Shown piece after piece: positions 43,167-54,573 of a stretch of 64,000 nucleotides of DNA; the stretch's first letter is position 1, and every line of letters starts with the position of its first letter. Location: NCBI GenBank assembly GCA_000016765.1, contig CP000699.1, positions 868,001 through 932,000 on the forward strand, given 5' to 3'. A program made the translations under genes and the position numbers. The notes under the pieces are model-generated. The model had not been told where the DNA came from and searched no databases. It saw only the letters and a program-made list of their open reading frames with translations. The DNA is from Rhizorhabdus wittichii RW1. Its GTDB lineage: Bacteria > Pseudomonadota > Alphaproteobacteria > Sphingomonadales > Sphingomonadaceae.

Positions 43167-44297
43167 ATGGGGACGGACGGCTACGATCGGTATCGCGAGG
43201 AGGTGATCGGCCGCGCCAATGTCGCCGATACCGCCGAACTCGTTGATTTCTACCATGATCTGGAGGCGCAGCACGCCGGCGCGCTGTGGACCGTCGCCAA
43301 CAAGATCGAGCCATGGGAGCCCGCCACCGAGTCGGTGCCGATCGTCTGGCGCTATGATCGGCTGCGCGGCCACGTCCTGCGCGCGCTCGACCTCGTCACG
43401 CCCGAACAGGCGGGCCGCCGGGTCGTCTACCTGGCCAATCCCGGCCGGCGGGACGTGACGGCGGCGGTCGGCTGGCTCTATTCGGGCATCCAGGTGATGG
43501 GGCCCGGCGAGGTGGCGTCCAGCCACCGCCATTCGGCCTCGGCGCTGCGCTTCATCATGGAAGGCTCGGGCGCCTTCACCAATGTCGACGGGCACAAGAT
43601 GACCCTCGGCCGCAACGATTTCGTGCTGACGCCGAACGGGACCTGGCACGAGCATGGCGTGTCGGAGGACGGCACCGTCTGCACCTGGCAGGACGGCCTC
43701 GACATCCCGCTGATGAACGCGCTCGACGCCAATTTCTACGAGGTGCACCCGGAGCTTCAGCAGAAGGTCGGTTTCCCGATCGACGATTCCACCGCGACCT
43801 GGGGCAATGCCGCGCTGAGACCGGCCGGCGAGACATGGTCGAAGCGCTATTCGCCGCTGCTGAAATATGAATGGGAGCCGACCTACGAGGCGCTGTGCCG
43901 CTATGCCCGCGTCACCGAGGGCTCACCCTATGACGGCCTCCACATGGACTATGTGAACCCCCATACGGGCGGTCCGCCGATGACGACGATGGGCGCGTCG
44001 ATGCAGATGCTGCGTCCCGGCCAGCACACCAAGGCGCATCGCGAGGTCGGCTCCTTCGTCTATCAATGCGCCAAGGGCAGCGGCCATTCGATCGTCGGCG
44101 GACAGCGGCTCGACTGGAAGGAGCGCGACATCTTCGTGGTCCCGTCCTGGATGTGGCACGAGCATGTCAACGGCTCCGACCGCGAGGATGCCTGCCTCTT
44201 CTCCTTCCACGACCTGCCCGTGATGCGGGCGCTCGGCCTCTATCGCGTCGAGGGATTGACCATCAACGACGGCTATCAGCCGCTCATCGCCGCCTGA
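43167..44297 (+). CDS. Gentisate 1,2-dioxygenase family bicupin
   Basis: This 376-residue Fe(II) bicupin should cleave gentisate (or a related 2,5-dihydroxy/hydroxy-aryl acid) to maleylpyruvate. The first cupin has SSHRHSASALRFIMEGSGAFT with His120 and His122 and TWHEH with His161 as iron ligands. The second has LRPGQHTKAHREVGSFVYQ and SWMWHEHVNG. The length fits the family (about 340-390). The ribosome site is weak. It is followed after 22 bp by a fumarylacetoacetate-hydrolase-family gene, the usual next step. Gentisyl-type substrates would arise from the aryl-CoA operon that faces it. Confidence 0.88.
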   Translation: MGTDGYDRYREEVIGRANVADTAELVDFYHDLEAQHAGALWTVANKIEPWEPATESVPIVWRYDRLRGHVLRALDLVTPEQAGRRVVYLANPGRRDVTAAVGWLYSGIQVMGPGEVASSHRHSASALRFIMEGSGAFTNVDGHKMTLGRNDFVLTPNGTWHEHGVSEDGTVCTWQDGLDIPLMNALDANFYEVHPELQQKVGFPIDDSTATWGNAALRPAGETWSKRYSPLLKYEWEPTYEALCRYARVTEGSPYDGLHMDYVNPHTGGPPMTTMGASMQMLRPGQHTKAHREVGSFVYQCAKGSGHSIVGGQRLDWKERDIFVVPSWMWHEHVNGSDREDACLFSFHDLPVMRALGLYRVEGLTINDGYQPLIAA

Positions 44298-44319
44298 TCG
44301 GCCCCCGGAAAGGATTGCC

Positions 44320-45231
44320 ATGCGTCTCGTCACCTATCGCGCCTCGATCGAAAGCGAAGCCCGGCTCGGCGTACTGGTCGGCGACCTCGTCGTCGACGTG
44401 GCCGCCCTCGGCGCCCGCGCCCAGGTGCCGATGCCGTCGCGGATGCTCGACTTCATCGATCTCGGCCCCGTCGCCCTGGCCGAGCTCGGGCTGCTGATCG
44501 AGGAGGCGAAGGGCCGCTGGCCGGTCGGCGGCGCGCTGCCGCTGTCGAACGTGACGCTGCTGGCGCCCATTCCGCGGCCGCGCAAGAACATCTTCGGCAT
44601 CGGCCTGAACTATGTCGAGCATGTCGCCGAGAGCGCCCGGTCGCTCGACACCTCGCAGGACCTGCCGAAGCAGCCGGTCATCTTCTCCAAGCCGCCGACC
44701 ACGGTCATCGGACCGGGTGATCCCGTCGTCCATCGCGGCGACATCACCCGGCAGCTCGACTGGGAGGTCGAGCTCGCCTGCGTGATCGGCCGCACCGCGC
44801 GCCGCGTGCCGACCGAGGAGGCGCTGAACCATGTGTTCGGCTACACCGTCTGCATCGACATGAGCGCGCGCGACAACCGCCGCGCCGGCCAGTGGATCTA
44901 TTCCAAGGGGCAGGACAGCTATGCGCCGCTGGGCCCCTGCATCGTCACCGCCGACGAGATTCCCGATCCTCAGACCCTCGACCTGTGGCTGACCGTCAAC
45001 GGCGTCGAGAAGCAGCGCTCGAACACGAAGCACATGCTCTTCAAGGTCGATGACCTGATCTCCGACATCAGCCAGGGCATCACGCTCGAACCGGGCGACA
45101 TCATCGCGACCGGAACCCCGGCGGGCGTCGGCGCCGGCCGCGATCCGCAGGAATGGGTGTGGCCGGGCGACGTCATCGAGGCCGAGGTCGTCGGCATCGG
45201 CAGGCTCCGGCATCCAATCGTCGCGGGTTGA
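44320..45231 (+). CDS. FAH-family maleylpyruvate/fumarylpyruvate hydrolase
   Basis: This 303-residue fumarylacetoacetate-hydrolase-family protein has the metal site LDWEVELACVIGR (Glu149, Glu151) with Asp180 in GYTVCIDMSARD. It also has IGLNYVEHVAE and the C-terminal GDIIATGTPAGVGAGR motif. In gentisate pathways this enzyme splits fumarylpyruvate, or maleylpyruvate directly, to fumarate or maleate plus pyruvate. No maleylpyruvate isomerase is present in the window, but a maleate isomerase is (56820-57575), favouring direct maleylpyruvate hydrolysis. It is convergent with the thioesterase gene 15 bp away. Confidence 0.88.
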   Translation: MRLVTYRASIESEARLGVLVGDLVVDVAALGARAQVPMPSRMLDFIDLGPVALAELGLLIEEAKGRWPVGGALPLSNVTLLAPIPRPRKNIFGIGLNYVEHVAESARSLDTSQDLPKQPVIFSKPPTTVIGPGDPVVHRGDITRQLDWEVELACVIGRTARRVPTEEALNHVFGYTVCIDMSARDNRRAGQWIYSKGQDSYAPLGPCIVTADEIPDPQTLDLWLTVNGVEKQRSNTKHMLFKVDDLISDISQGITLEPGDIIATGTPAGVGAGRDPQEWVWPGDVIEAEVVGIGRLRHPIVAG

Positions 45232-45246
45232 GGCGAGCGCCCCGGT

Positions 45247-45666
45247 TCAGGCCGCGATGGCCGACCGCATGTCGTCGGGCCAGGGAAGCGCCCTGCCCGC
45301 GTCCAGGTCCATGCAGACCAGGGTGACGCTCATCGAGATGCGGACATCGGCTCCGCAGCGCACCGCGACCGAAAGCCCCAGCGAGCTGCGGCCGACCGCC
45401 GTGACCCGAAGCTCGAAGTCGAGCAGATCGCCGAGCCGGCTCGGCGCGGCGAAGTCGGTTTCGAGGCGGACGGTCGGCACGCCGAGGCGCCGCTGGCCGT
45501 GCATCTCGGCGAAACCGACGCCGACGACCTCGGCGAAATAATCCTCGACCGCCGCGTTGAGCATCTCGAAATAGCGCGGATAGAAGACGATGCCGGCGGC
45601 ATCGACATGCGCGAAGCGCACCTGTTGCCGAGAGACGAAGGTCAATCTTTCCTCCTCATGACGCAT
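45247..45666 (-). CDS. Hotdog acyl-CoA thioesterase (4-hydroxybenzoyl-CoA thioesterase-like)
   Basis: This 139-residue hotdog protein carries the 4HBT-type active-site pattern VRFAHVDAAGIVFYPRYFEMLNAAVEDYF, with the catalytic Asp before AAGIVFYPRYFE. It is the last gene of the aryl-CoA operon. Hydrolysis of an aryl-CoA, possibly gentisyl-CoA or an accumulating intermediate, is likely. ATG 45666 follows AGAAGGGCC; nine upstream codons are also open. Confidence 0.88.
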   Translation of the reverse strand: MRHEEERLTFVSRQQVRFAHVDAAGIVFYPRYFEMLNAAVEDYFAEVVGVGFAEMHGQRRLGVPTVRLETDFAAPSRLGDLLDFELRVTAVGRSSLGLSVAVRCGADVRISMSVTLVCMDLDAGRALPWPDDMRSAIAA

Positions 45667-45745
45667 GGCCCTTCTGGCAAAAGGGCCCCGCATCCCTGTC
45701 GGAAGGCGGGGCCGCTCCTGTCCCGAGGGGAGGACCGCGAAAGGC

Positions 45746-46930
<1,185 letters not shown>

Positions 46931-46953
46931 TGCTCAATCCTCGGAATATATCG

Positions 46954-47346
46954 TCAGTCGGGAACGACGGCGGTGGTCTCGATCTCGATCAGTGCCTCGT
47001 CTTCCATCAGCGCGACCACCTGGACGACCGCCATGGTAGGAAAGACCTTGCCCATGATCGAGCGATAGATTTCACCGATCCGGCGCAACTCGCGCAGATA
47101 GTCCTGCTTGTCGGTGACGTACCAGGTCATCCGGACGACATGTTCGGGCCCGGCGCCGCCTTCGGCGAGCAGCGCGACGAGGTTGCGCAATATCTGTTCG
47201 AACTGGCCCGGAAGGTCCTTGGCGACGAACCTCTCCTCCTCGTTCCAACCGATCAGGCCGGCGACATAGATCGTCCGCCCACGCACCTCGATCGCGTTGG
47301 CATATCCCTTGGGGCGCGGCCAACCTTCGGGTTGCAATATCCTCAT
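46954..47346 (-). CDS. RidA-family protein in the aryl-CoA operon
   Basis: This 130-residue YjgF/RidA-like protein contains [21 protein letters not shown], a [32 protein letters not shown] helix and [22 protein letters not shown]. The start overlaps the preceding acyl-CoA dehydrogenase stop by 4 bp. It lacks the typical RidA arginine in P-A-R-x, having FPTMAVVQV instead, so it is a distinct subgroup from the ridA at 31499. Azoarcus anthranilate clusters carry a similar gene, formerly called a translation-inhibitor homologue. A likely role is hydrolysis of an enamine ring intermediate to release ammonia. Confidence 0.82.
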   Translation of the reverse strand: MRILQPEGWPRPKGYANAIEVRGRTIYVAGLIGWNEEERFVAKDLPGQFEQILRNLVALLAEGGAGPEHVVRMTWYVTDKQDYLRELRRIGEIYRSIMGKVFPTMAVVQVVALMEDEALIEIETTAVVPD

Positions 47347-48524
47347 GCTTTTCCCCCCTGCGCTTCGGCTATCGCCGCGCGCGCGATCACGACTTTCTGA
47401 ACTTCGCTGGCGCCCTCGTAGATGCGCAGCGCCCGGATCTCTCGATAGAGCCGCTCGACCATGTTGCCACGCACCACGCCGGCGCCGCCGAACAGCTGGA
47501 CCGCCTTGTCGATGGTGAGCTGCGCGGTGTCGGTGGCGTGGAGCTTGGCCATGGCGGCCTCGCGGGTGATGCGCGGCTGGCCCTGGTCCTTGGCCCAGGC
47601 CGCGCGATAGATGAGCAGCGCGCTGCTGTCGTTGCCGAGCGCCATGTCGGCCAGCGCCGCCTGGGTGAGTTGCAGGTCGGACAGCGGCGCCCCGAACAGC
47701 TCCCGCGAGGTGGCGCGGCCAAGCGCCTCGTCGGTCGCGCGCCGCGCGAAGCCGAGCGCCGCCGCGCCGACCGTCGAGCGCAGCATGTCGAGCGTCGCCA
47801 TCGCGACCTTGAACCCCTGCCCCGCCTCGCCGAGGAGATGGTCGTCGGGGACGAAGCACTCGTCGAAGCGGATGGTGGCGAGCGGGTGCGGCGCGATCAC
47901 GTCGATCCGCTCGGTGATCGAGAACCCCCTGGTGGCCGTCGGAAAGGCGAAGGCCGAGATGCCGCGCGCGCCGGGAGCCTCGCCGCTGCGGGCGAAGACG
48001 GTCAGCAGGTCGGCGATCGTCCCGTTCGAGATCCAGGTCTTCTCGCCGTTGATGATCCAGCCGCCCTCGACGCGGCGGGCGCTGGTCGTCATCGCCGCGA
48101 CGTCCGAGCCCGCTTCCTTCTCCGACAGGGCGAAGCCCGCGATCATCTCGCCGGCCGCGACCTTCGGAAGATAGGCCTGCTTTATCGCCTCCGCCCCGAA
48201 CAGGCTGATCGCGCCGGTGCCCAGCCCCTGCATCGCGAAGACGAAGTCGGCCAGGCCCGAATGATAGGCGAGAATCTGCCGCGACAGGCACAGTGTGCGA
48301 ACGTCGACCGGGCTGTTGAGCCCGCCATAGTTGCTGGGAACCGTCGCGCGCAGGAAATCCGCCTGGCCGAGCAGCCGGACGAGATGCCGGCAGTCGGCGT
48401 CGACATCGGCCCCCTCGGCGTGAAGCTCATCGGCATGGGCCTGGCACCAGGCTTCGAGGTCGGCGGCATAGCCGCGGTGCCGACGCTCGAAGAACGGCCA
48501 TGACAAATAGGTCTGGTCGGCCAT
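47343..48524 (-). CDS. Acyl-CoA dehydrogenase
   Basis: This 393-residue FAD enzyme shows [66 protein letters not shown] with a catalytic Glu near 370, and a C-terminal helix. It resembles the acyl-CoA dehydrogenases of aromatic-CoA operons more than fatty-acid-length enzymes. It starts 1 bp after the enoyl-CoA hydratase-like gene. It probably desaturates a cyclic or branched acyl-CoA after ring reduction. Confidence 0.9.
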   Translation of the reverse strand: MADQTYLSWPFFERRHRGYAADLEAWCQAHADELHAEGADVDADCRHLVRLLGQADFLRATVPSNYGGLNSPVDVRTLCLSRQILAYHSGLADFVFAMQGLGTGAISLFGAEAIKQAYLPKVAAGEMIAGFALSEKEAGSDVAAMTTSARRVEGGWIINGEKTWISNGTIADLLTVFARSGEAPGARGISAFAFPTATRGFSITERIDVIAPHPLATIRFDECFVPDDHLLGEAGQGFKVAMATLDMLRSTVGAAALGFARRATDEALGRATSRELFGAPLSDLQLTQAALADMALGNDSSALLIYRAAWAKDQGQPRITREAAMAKLHATDTAQLTIDKAVQLFGGAGVVRGNMVERLYREIRALRIYEGASEVQKVVIARAAIAEAQGGKA

Positions 48525-48525
48525 G

Positions 48526-49344
48526 TCAGTCTCCCGCGAAGGTCGGCCGCTGCTTGGCGACGAAGCCGTGGTAGGCGCGCTCGAAGTCGCGGGTCTGCAT
48601 GCAGATTGCCTGGGCCTGGGCTTCGGCTTCGATCGCGGTCTCGATCGGCATCGCCCATTCCATGTCGAGCTGGTTCTTGGTCATGCCATGGGCGAAGGTC
48701 GGCCCGTTCGCCAGCATCGCGGCATAGGCGGCGGCCTCGCCCTGGAGGGCGTCGGCGTCGACCACCCGGTTGAAGAAGCCCCAGCGCTCCCCTTCCTCGG
48801 CCGAGAAGGAACGGCCGCTGAACAGCAGGTCGGCGGCGCGGCCATGGCCGATGATCCGCGGCAGGATGGCGCAGGCCCCCATGTCCGCACCGGCGAGGCC
48901 GACGCGGGTGAACAGGAAGGCCGTCTTGGCGGCCGGCGTGCCGAAACGGATGTCGGAGGCCATGGCAAGGATCGCGCCTGCGCCCGCGCACACGCCGTCG
49001 ACCGCCGCGATGATCGGCTGCGGGCAGTTGCGCATCGCCTTGACGAGATCGCCCGTCATCCGGGTGAAGGCGAGCAGGCCGGTCATGTCCATCCCGGTCA
49101 GCGGGCCGATGATCTCGTGCACGTCGCCGCCCGAGCAGAAGTTGCCCCCCGCGCCGGTGATCACCACCGCCTTGACGTCGGGCGCGTAGACGAGGTCGCG
49201 GAACATGTCGCGCAGCTCGGCATAGGACTCGAAGGTCAGCGGATTCTTCCGCTCGGGCCGGTTCAGCGTCACCGTGGCGACCTTGTCGGCGAAAGCGAAG
49301 GCGAAATGCTTCGGCGCGAAGCTGCCGGGATCAAACATCGACAT
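48526..49344 (-). CDS. Crotonase-family protein lacking both canonical glutamates
   Basis: This 272-residue crotonase-fold protein has oxyanion-hole sequences ([23 protein letters not shown]). At the two enoyl-CoA-hydratase catalytic positions it carries Ile125 (in GAGAILAM, where GGGCELAM is usual) and Arg147 (in LFTRVGLAG, where QPEILLG is usual). Asp154 in AGADMGA could take over acid/base chemistry. Such substitutions occur in hydrolases or isomerases of the superfamily that open rings or remove leaving groups. It lies between the dehydrogenase genes of the aryl-CoA operon. Confidence 0.85.
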   Translation of the reverse strand: MSMFDPGSFAPKHFAFAFADKVATVTLNRPERKNPLTFESYAELRDMFRDLVYAPDVKAVVITGAGGNFCSGGDVHEIIGPLTGMDMTGLLAFTRMTGDLVKAMRNCPQPIIAAVDGVCAGAGAILAMASDIRFGTPAAKTAFLFTRVGLAGADMGACAILPRIIGHGRAADLLFSGRSFSAEEGERWGFFNRVVDADALQGEAAAYAAMLANGPTFAHGMTKNQLDMEWAMPIETAIEAEAQAQAICMQTRDFERAYHGFVAKQRPTFAGD

Positions 49345-49353
49345 GGTCCTTCC

Positions 49354-50115
49354 TCACATGATCTCGCCGCCGGCGACGACGATCGCCTGTCCGGTCACCG
49401 ATCGCGCCGCGTCTGACGCCAGCCACAGGACGGTGCCGAGGATCTCGGCCGGATCGATCAGCCGGCCTTGCGGATTGGCGCCAGTGAACGTCGCCATCGC
49501 GTCGGCCTCGCTCCGGCCCGTCCTGGCGACGATATTGGCGACGGCGTCGTGGACGATGTCGGTGTCGGCATAGCCGGGGCAGACCGCGTTGACGGTGATC
49601 GCGGTGCCGACCAGCTCCAGGGCCAGCGCCCGCGTCATCCCCAGCAGCGCATGCTTGGTCGCGGTATAGGCGCTGACATAGGCATAGCCCTTGAGCGACG
49701 CGGTCGACGCGATGTTGACGATCCGCGCGGCGGGCAAGGCGCGCATGGCCGGAAGCACCGCCCGGCTGGTGTGGACGGCCCCCATCACATTGGTCCGCCA
49801 CAGCCTGTCCCACAGCGCGTCCGGGCTTTTTCCGAAGGGCGCCGTTTCGACGATCCCGGCGCCGTTCACCAGCAGGCCGACCGAGCCGTGGCGTTCGATC
49901 GCCTGCTCCACGGCGGCCGTGACCGCCGCCTCGTCGCCGACGTCGCAGCCGAGCGCGAGCATGCCGTCATGGCCCTGGGCGACCGCCGCGAGACGCGCCG
50001 CGTTCCGGCCGAGGATCGTGACCTGCCAGCCGGCGTCGGCCAGGCCGAGCGCCACCGCCCGGCCGGTGCCGCTGCCACCGCCCGTCACCAGTGCATGCCG
50101 GCGGCCGGTCGTCAC
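49354..50115 (-). CDS. SDR-family 3-hydroxyacyl-CoA-type dehydrogenase
   Basis: This 253-residue short-chain dehydrogenase has TGGGSGTGRAVALGLADAG for NAD(P) and NGAGIVETAPF. The catalytic Ser-Tyr-Lys set is in IASTASLKGYAYVSAYTATKHAL. In this operon it should oxidise a hydroxylated cyclic acyl-CoA, like BadH or AbmC-type enzymes. Its start overlaps the monooxygenase/reductase stop by 4 bp. Other SDR substrates cannot be excluded. Confidence 0.9.
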   Translation of the reverse strand: MTTGRRHALVTGGGSGTGRAVALGLADAGWQVTILGRNAARLAAVAQGHDGMLALGCDVGDEAAVTAAVEQAIERHGSVGLLVNGAGIVETAPFGKSPDALWDRLWRTNVMGAVHTSRAVLPAMRALPAARIVNIASTASLKGYAYVSAYTATKHALLGMTRALALELVGTAITVNAVCPGYADTDIVHDAVANIVARTGRSEADAMATFTGANPQGRLIDPAEILGTVLWLASDAARSVTGQAIVVAGGEIM

Positions 50116-52427
50116 TTGACGACCGCCATCTGGCCGGCGCGGCTCGCGTTCAGCTTCGCCTGGAAATAGCCGCTCTTGTACTGGACCGGGACGGGAGCGT
50201 CGTCGATCTGCTGGGCCGCCGCCGCGTGGATCGTCCAGTTCGGGTCCATCTGGTGCGGGCGGCCCATCGCGCAGAGATCGGCGCGGCCGGCGGCGATGAT
50301 CGAGTTGACGTGGTCGATCTCCCAGATGTTGCCGACCGCCATCGTCGCGACGTCGAGTTCGTTGCGGATCTGGTCGGAGAAGGGCACCTGGAACATGCGG
50401 CCGTAGACCGGCTTCTCGGCCTTGGCGACCTGCCCCGAGGAGACGTCGACCAGGTCGACGCCGGCCTCCTTGAAGGCGCGGGCGATCTCGACCGCCTCGT
50501 CGGGGGTGACGCCGTCGTCGCCGACCCAGTCATGCGCCGAGATGCGTACCGACATCGGCTTTTCGGCGGGCCATGCCGCCCGCATCGCGCGGAATATTTC
50601 GAGCGGGTAGCGCAGCCGGTTCTCCAGGCTGCCGCCATAGTCGTCGGTCCGCTTGTTCTGGGTCGGGCTGATGAAGCCCGACAGCAGATAGCCATGGCCG
50701 CAATGGAACTCGACCATGTCGAACCCGGCGGCTTCGGCCCGCCGCGTGGCGTCGACGAACTGGTCGCGAATGGCGTCCATGGCGGCGCGGTCGAGCGCGA
50801 CCGGCACCTGGTTCTCGGGCGAGTAGGCGACGTCCGACGGGGCGACGACGGGCCAGTTGCCGACCTCGAGCGGCTTGTCGATCCCCTCCCAGGCGACGCG
50901 GGTCGAGCCCTTCGATCCGCTATGGCCGATCTGCATGCAGATCCGGGCGCCGGGGGTGCGGTGGACGAAATCGGTGATCCGCCGCCAGCCCTCGACCTGC
51001 GCGTCGTTCCAGATGCCGGTGCAGCCCGGCGTGATCCGCCCCTCGGGCGAGACGCAGGTCATCTCGGTGACGATCAGGCCGGCGCCGCCCAGCGCGCGCG
51101 CGCCGTAATGGACGAGGTGGAAATCGTCGGGCACGCCGTCGACCGCCGAGTACATCGCCATCGGCGACATGACGATGCGGTTGCGCATGGTCATGTCGCG
51201 CATCCTGAACGGCATGAACATCGGCGGCACGGGCCCCGTGATCGGCTGCCCGAACGCGGCCTCGGCCAGGTTCTTCTCCAGCTCGGCCAGCCAGGCGGGA
51301 TCGCGCATCCGCAGATTCTCGTGGCTCACCCGCTGGCTGCGCGTCAGCAGCGTATAGGTGAACTGCATCGGGTCCATCTTCAGATAGCGGTCGAGATGCT
51401 CGAACCATTCGGTCGAGTTGCGCGCCGCGTTCTGGAGCTTGACCACTTCGAGCTGGCGCTCCTCCTGATATTCGGAGAGCGCCCCGGCGAGCGGGCCGGT
51501 CGTCGTGCCCGGTCGGTTGAGCACCTCGGCGAGCTTGATGGCGTCTTCCAGCGCCAGCTTGGTGCCCGAACCGATCGAGAAATGGGCGGTGTGCGCGGCG
51601 TCGCCGAGCAGGATGATGTTCTCGTGGCTCCACTGGCGGCAGATGATCCGCGGGAAGTTGATCCACGCCGATCCCCGGATATGGGAGGCGTTGGTCATCA
51701 GCTCGTGGCCGCCGAGATGGTCCGCGAAGATCTCCTCGCACAGGCGGCAGGTGTCCGCCTGGCTCATCTCGCCGAAGCCGGCGCGCTCATAGGTCTCGGG
51801 CGAGCATTCGACGATGAACGTCGCGGTGTTGGCATCGAACTGATAGGCATGCGCCCAGATCCAGCCGAAGCGCGTGTTCTTGAAGATGAAGTTGAAGGCG
51901 TCGAAGCGCTGGTGGGTGCCGAGCCAGACGAACTTGTTGCGCTTGACGTCGATGTCGGTCTGGAAGCTGTCCTCGTAGCGGCGGCGCAGCTTGCTGTTCA
52001 GGCCGTCGGCCGCGATCACCAGGTCATGGCCCGCCAGGAAGTCGCTGTCGGGCTCGACCTCGACCTGATACTCGATCTTGACGCCGAGCTCGGCCGCCCG
52101 GTCCTGGAGGATGTTGAGCAGGCGCTTGCGGCCGATGCCGATGAAGCCATGGCCGCCCGATCGGGTGCTGACCTTGCGGTCGCCGTCCTCGATATGGACC
52201 TCGATATCGTCCCAATGGGCGAGCTCGTCGATCATCGTCCGCGCGCTCTGCGGGTCGTTGGCCTGCAGATGCTCCATCGTCTGGTCGGAGAAGACGACGC
52301 CCCAGCCGAAGGTGTCCCCGGCCCGGTTGCGCTCGTAGATCGTGATGTCGTGCGACGGATCGCGAAGCTTCATCGAGATCGCGAAATATAGCCCGGCGGG
52401 GCCGCCACCGACGCATGCCACCTTCAT
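50112..52427 (-). CDS. FAD monooxygenase fused to old-yellow-enzyme reductase (aminobenzoyl/salicylyl-CoA monooxygenase)
   Basis: This 771-residue fusion has two catalytic parts. Residues 1 to about 390 are a class A flavin monooxygenase: VACVGGGPAGLYFA, an ADGLNSKLRR motif and IILLGDAAHTAHFSIGSGTKLALEDA. Residues about 402-760 are an OYE/2,4-dienoyl-CoA-reductase-type TIM barrel: MTMRNRIVMSPMAMYSA, EFHCGHGYLLSGFISP, DYGGSLENRLRYPLEI. The closest described enzyme is Azoarcus evansii 2-aminobenzoyl-CoA monooxygenase/reductase, which hydroxylates and then reduces the ring. Databases also use the name salicylyl-CoA 5-hydroxylase/oxidoreductase. It starts after an 80-bp gap containing the AT-rich motif. 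The substrate is not fixed by sequence. Confidence 0.9.
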   Translation of the reverse strand: MKVACVGGGPAGLYFAISMKLRDPSHDITIYERNRAGDTFGWGVVFSDQTMEHLQANDPQSARTMIDELAHWDDIEVHIEDGDRKVSTRSGGHGFIGIGRKRLLNILQDRAAELGVKIEYQVEVEPDSDFLAGHDLVIAADGLNSKLRRRYEDSFQTDIDVKRNKFVWLGTHQRFDAFNFIFKNTRFGWIWAHAYQFDANTATFIVECSPETYERAGFGEMSQADTCRLCEEIFADHLGGHELMTNASHIRGSAWINFPRIICRQWSHENIILLGDAAHTAHFSIGSGTKLALEDAIKLAEVLNRPGTTTGPLAGALSEYQEERQLEVVKLQNAARNSTEWFEHLDRYLKMDPMQFTYTLLTRSQRVSHENLRMRDPAWLAELEKNLAEAAFGQPITGPVPPMFMPFRMRDMTMRNRIVMSPMAMYSAVDGVPDDFHLVHYGARALGGAGLIVTEMTCVSPEGRITPGCTGIWNDAQVEGWRRITDFVHRTPGARICMQIGHSGSKGSTRVAWEGIDKPLEVGNWPVVAPSDVAYSPENQVPVALDRAAMDAIRDQFVDATRRAEAAGFDMVEFHCGHGYLLSGFISPTQNKRTDDYGGSLENRLRYPLEIFRAMRAAWPAEKPMSVRISAHDWVGDDGVTPDEAVEIARAFKEAGVDLVDVSSGQVAKAEKPVYGRMFQVPFSDQIRNELDVATMAVGNIWEIDHVNSIIAAGRADLCAMGRPHQMDPNWTIHAAAAQQIDDAPVPVQYKSGYFQAKLNASRAGQMAVVK

Positions 52428-52478
52428 GCAAGGCTCTCCATATCTGCCGTTGGGAACAGGCCTATGCCTCCCCCGAAT

Positions 52479-52498
52479 TTATTTCAAGTATAAAATAG
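52479..52498. promoter_or_regulatory. AT-rich motif copy 3 (reverse orientation)
   Basis: Read on the minus strand it is CTATTTTATACTTGAAATAA, aligned with the TATTTTA-n-AC core of the other copies but with a weaker second half. It lies 52-71 bp upstream of the monooxygenase/reductase start and just after the preceding gene's stop. Confidence 0.4.
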
Positions 52499-52507
52499 AT
52501 TCGCTGG

Positions 52508-54544
52508 TCATGCCGGCCGCGGATCGTCGAAACGCTCGCCCCGCGCGGCCTTTTCGGCGAGCAGCGGGGCGACCGGCATGCCATGCGCCCGGAGCCGCTC
52601 GACGATGTGCGCGAGGCCCGTCCGTTCCGCCCAGTGCATCGGCCCGCCGAGATAGGACGGCCAGCCATAGCCGTTGACCCACACGACATCGATGTCCGAC
52701 GCGCGCTGCGCGATGCCCTCGGCGAGAAGCCGCGCGCCCTCGTCGACCATCGCGTAGAGGGTGCGTTCCAGGATGTCGTCGCGCGGGACGTCCCGGCGCG
52801 CCCTGCCCTGCCCCCTGGCGAAGGCGTCGATGATCGCCAGCGCCTCGGCCGACGGCGTCGCCTGCCGCGCCTCGTCATAATCATAATAGCCCTTGCCGGC
52901 CTTCTGGCCGAGGCGACCGGCCGCGCACAGCGCGTCGCGGACATTCTCGACCCGGGCGGGATCGCGGTGCCAGCCGATGTCGACACCGGCGAGATCGGAC
53001 ATCCGGAACGGGCCCATCGGCATGCCGAAGCCGACATGCGCCTCGTCGATGTCCCAGGGCGCGACGCCTTCGAGCAGCAGCTCGAACGCCTCGCTGCGGC
53101 GCCGCGCAAGCAGCCGGTTGCCGATGAAGCCATAGCCGTTCCCGGCGACGACCGCGATCTTGCCGATCCGCTTGGCGAGCGCCATCGCCGTCGCCAGCAC
53201 CCGGGGCGAGGTCCGGGCGCCGCGAACGACCTCCAGCAGCTTCATGATGTTGGCGGGCGAGAAGAAATGGAGGCCGACGACATGATCGGGCCGGCCGGTC
53301 GCCGCGGCGATCTCGTCGATGTCCAGATAGCTGGTGTTGGTGGCGAGGATCGCGCCCGGCCGCGCGACCGCGTCGATCCGGGCGAACACCTCGCGCTTCA
53401 CCGCCATCAGTTCGAACACGGCCTCGATGATCAGGTCGCAACCGCCGAGCGCGGCATAGTCGAGGGTGGTGGACAGCCGGGCCAGCGCCTGGTCGCCGGC
53501 CTCCTGGGTCATCCGGCCCTTGGCGACGCTGGCTTCGTAGGTCCGCCGGATATTGGCGAGGCCCCGGTCCAGCGCGTCGGCGCCGGTTTCGAGAAGGACG
53601 ACTCGCAGCCCCTTCGACAGGAAGGCCATCGCGATCCCGGCGCCCATCGTGCCGGCGCCGATGACGCCGACCGTCTCGATGGGAAGCGGCTCGATCGAGG
53701 CGTCCAGCCCGTCGATCCGGGCGGCCCTCCGCTCGGCGAAGAAATAGTGGCGCAGCGCGGCGGACTGGTCGCCCGCGACGAGTTGGCGGAACAGCCCCCG
53801 CTCGACGGCGAGCCCCTCCGCCAATGGCAGGTCGATCGCGGCGCGAAGCGCCTCGAAACAGGCCTGCGGCGCCGTCTGGCCGCGCAGCTTGCGCGCATGG
53901 GTCTCGGCGTATCGATCGATCGCGGCGGCATCCCCCGCGACCGGCCGCTCCCCCGTTCGGGGAAGAGGCCGCCGGCCGGCAATGACCTGCGCCCAGCGAT
54001 GCGCCTCCTCGATCAGCGATCCCTCGGCGGCGACATGATCGACCAGGCCGAGTTCCGCCGCCTTGCCCGCCGGGATCGGATCGCCGGAGACGATCATGTC
54101 GGTGGCGGCGGCGACGCCAACCAGCCGGGGCAGCCGCTGCGTGCCGCCGGCGCCGGGGATCAGGCCCAGCTTGACCTCGGGCAGGCCGAGCCGGGCGGAC
54201 GGCACCGCCACCCGATAGTGGCAGGCGAGCGCCACTTCGAGCCCGCCGCCCAGCGCAGTGCCGTGGATCGCGGCGACAACGGGCTTCGCGAGCGCTTCGA
54301 TCGCGTTGCACAGGTCGGGGAGGATGGGATCGAGCGGCGGCTTGCCGAACTCGGAGATGTCGGCCCCGGCGAAGAAGGTCCGGCCCGCGCAGGCGATGAC
54401 GATCGCCTCGACCTCCGGCTGCCGGGCTCCCGCTTCCAGGGCTTCCAGCAGGCCCTTGCGGACCGCATGGCCGAGCGCGTTGACCGGCGGGTTGTCGACC
54501 ATGATCTCGAGGATCGCCCCCCGCAACGTCGCGGAAACGGTCAT
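52508..54544 (-). CDS. Enoyl-CoA hydratase / 3-hydroxyacyl-CoA dehydrogenase fusion
   Basis: This 678-residue bifunctional beta-oxidation enzyme has an N-terminal crotonase domain with both glutamates in place ([16 protein letters not shown] with Glu103; [15 protein letters not shown] with Glu123). The 3-hydroxyacyl-CoA dehydrogenase part begins at about 290 ([45 protein letters not shown]). It resembles FadB/FadJ or peroxisomal bifunctional enzymes. It sits 29 bp after the ligase and 80 bp before the monooxygenase. It should complete beta-oxidation of the ring-opened acyl-CoA to acetyl-CoA units. Confidence 0.93.
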   Translation of the reverse strand: MTVSATLRGAILEIMVDNPPVNALGHAVRKGLLEALEAGARQPEVEAIVIACAGRTFFAGADISEFGKPPLDPILPDLCNAIEALAKPVVAAIHGTALGGGLEVALACHYRVAVPSARLGLPEVKLGLIPGAGGTQRLPRLVGVAAATDMIVSGDPIPAGKAAELGLVDHVAAEGSLIEEAHRWAQVIAGRRPLPRTGERPVAGDAAAIDRYAETHARKLRGQTAPQACFEALRAAIDLPLAEGLAVERGLFRQLVAGDQSAALRHYFFAERRAARIDGLDASIEPLPIETVGVIGAGTMGAGIAMAFLSKGLRVVLLETGADALDRGLANIRRTYEASVAKGRMTQEAGDQALARLSTTLDYAALGGCDLIIEAVFELMAVKREVFARIDAVARPGAILATNTSYLDIDEIAAATGRPDHVVGLHFFSPANIMKLLEVVRGARTSPRVLATAMALAKRIGKIAVVAGNGYGFIGNRLLARRRSEAFELLLEGVAPWDIDEAHVGFGMPMGPFRMSDLAGVDIGWHRDPARVENVRDALCAAGRLGQKAGKGYYDYDEARQATPSAEALAIIDAFARGQGRARRDVPRDDILERTLYAMVDEGARLLAEGIAQRASDIDVVWVNGYGWPSYLGGPMHWAERTGLAHIVERLRAHGMPVAPLLAEKAARGERFDDPRPA

Positions 54545-54573
54545 GGAATCTCCTTGTGCTTTGGCGGGCGACG

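Noticed and set aside
46954-48291. A 445-codon frame fusing an unknown N terminus to the RidA-like domain
   Set aside because: Its first ~315 codons lie antiphase within the acyl-CoA dehydrogenase gene and are Arg/Gly-rich; RidA starts at ATG 47346 with a 4-bp overlap.
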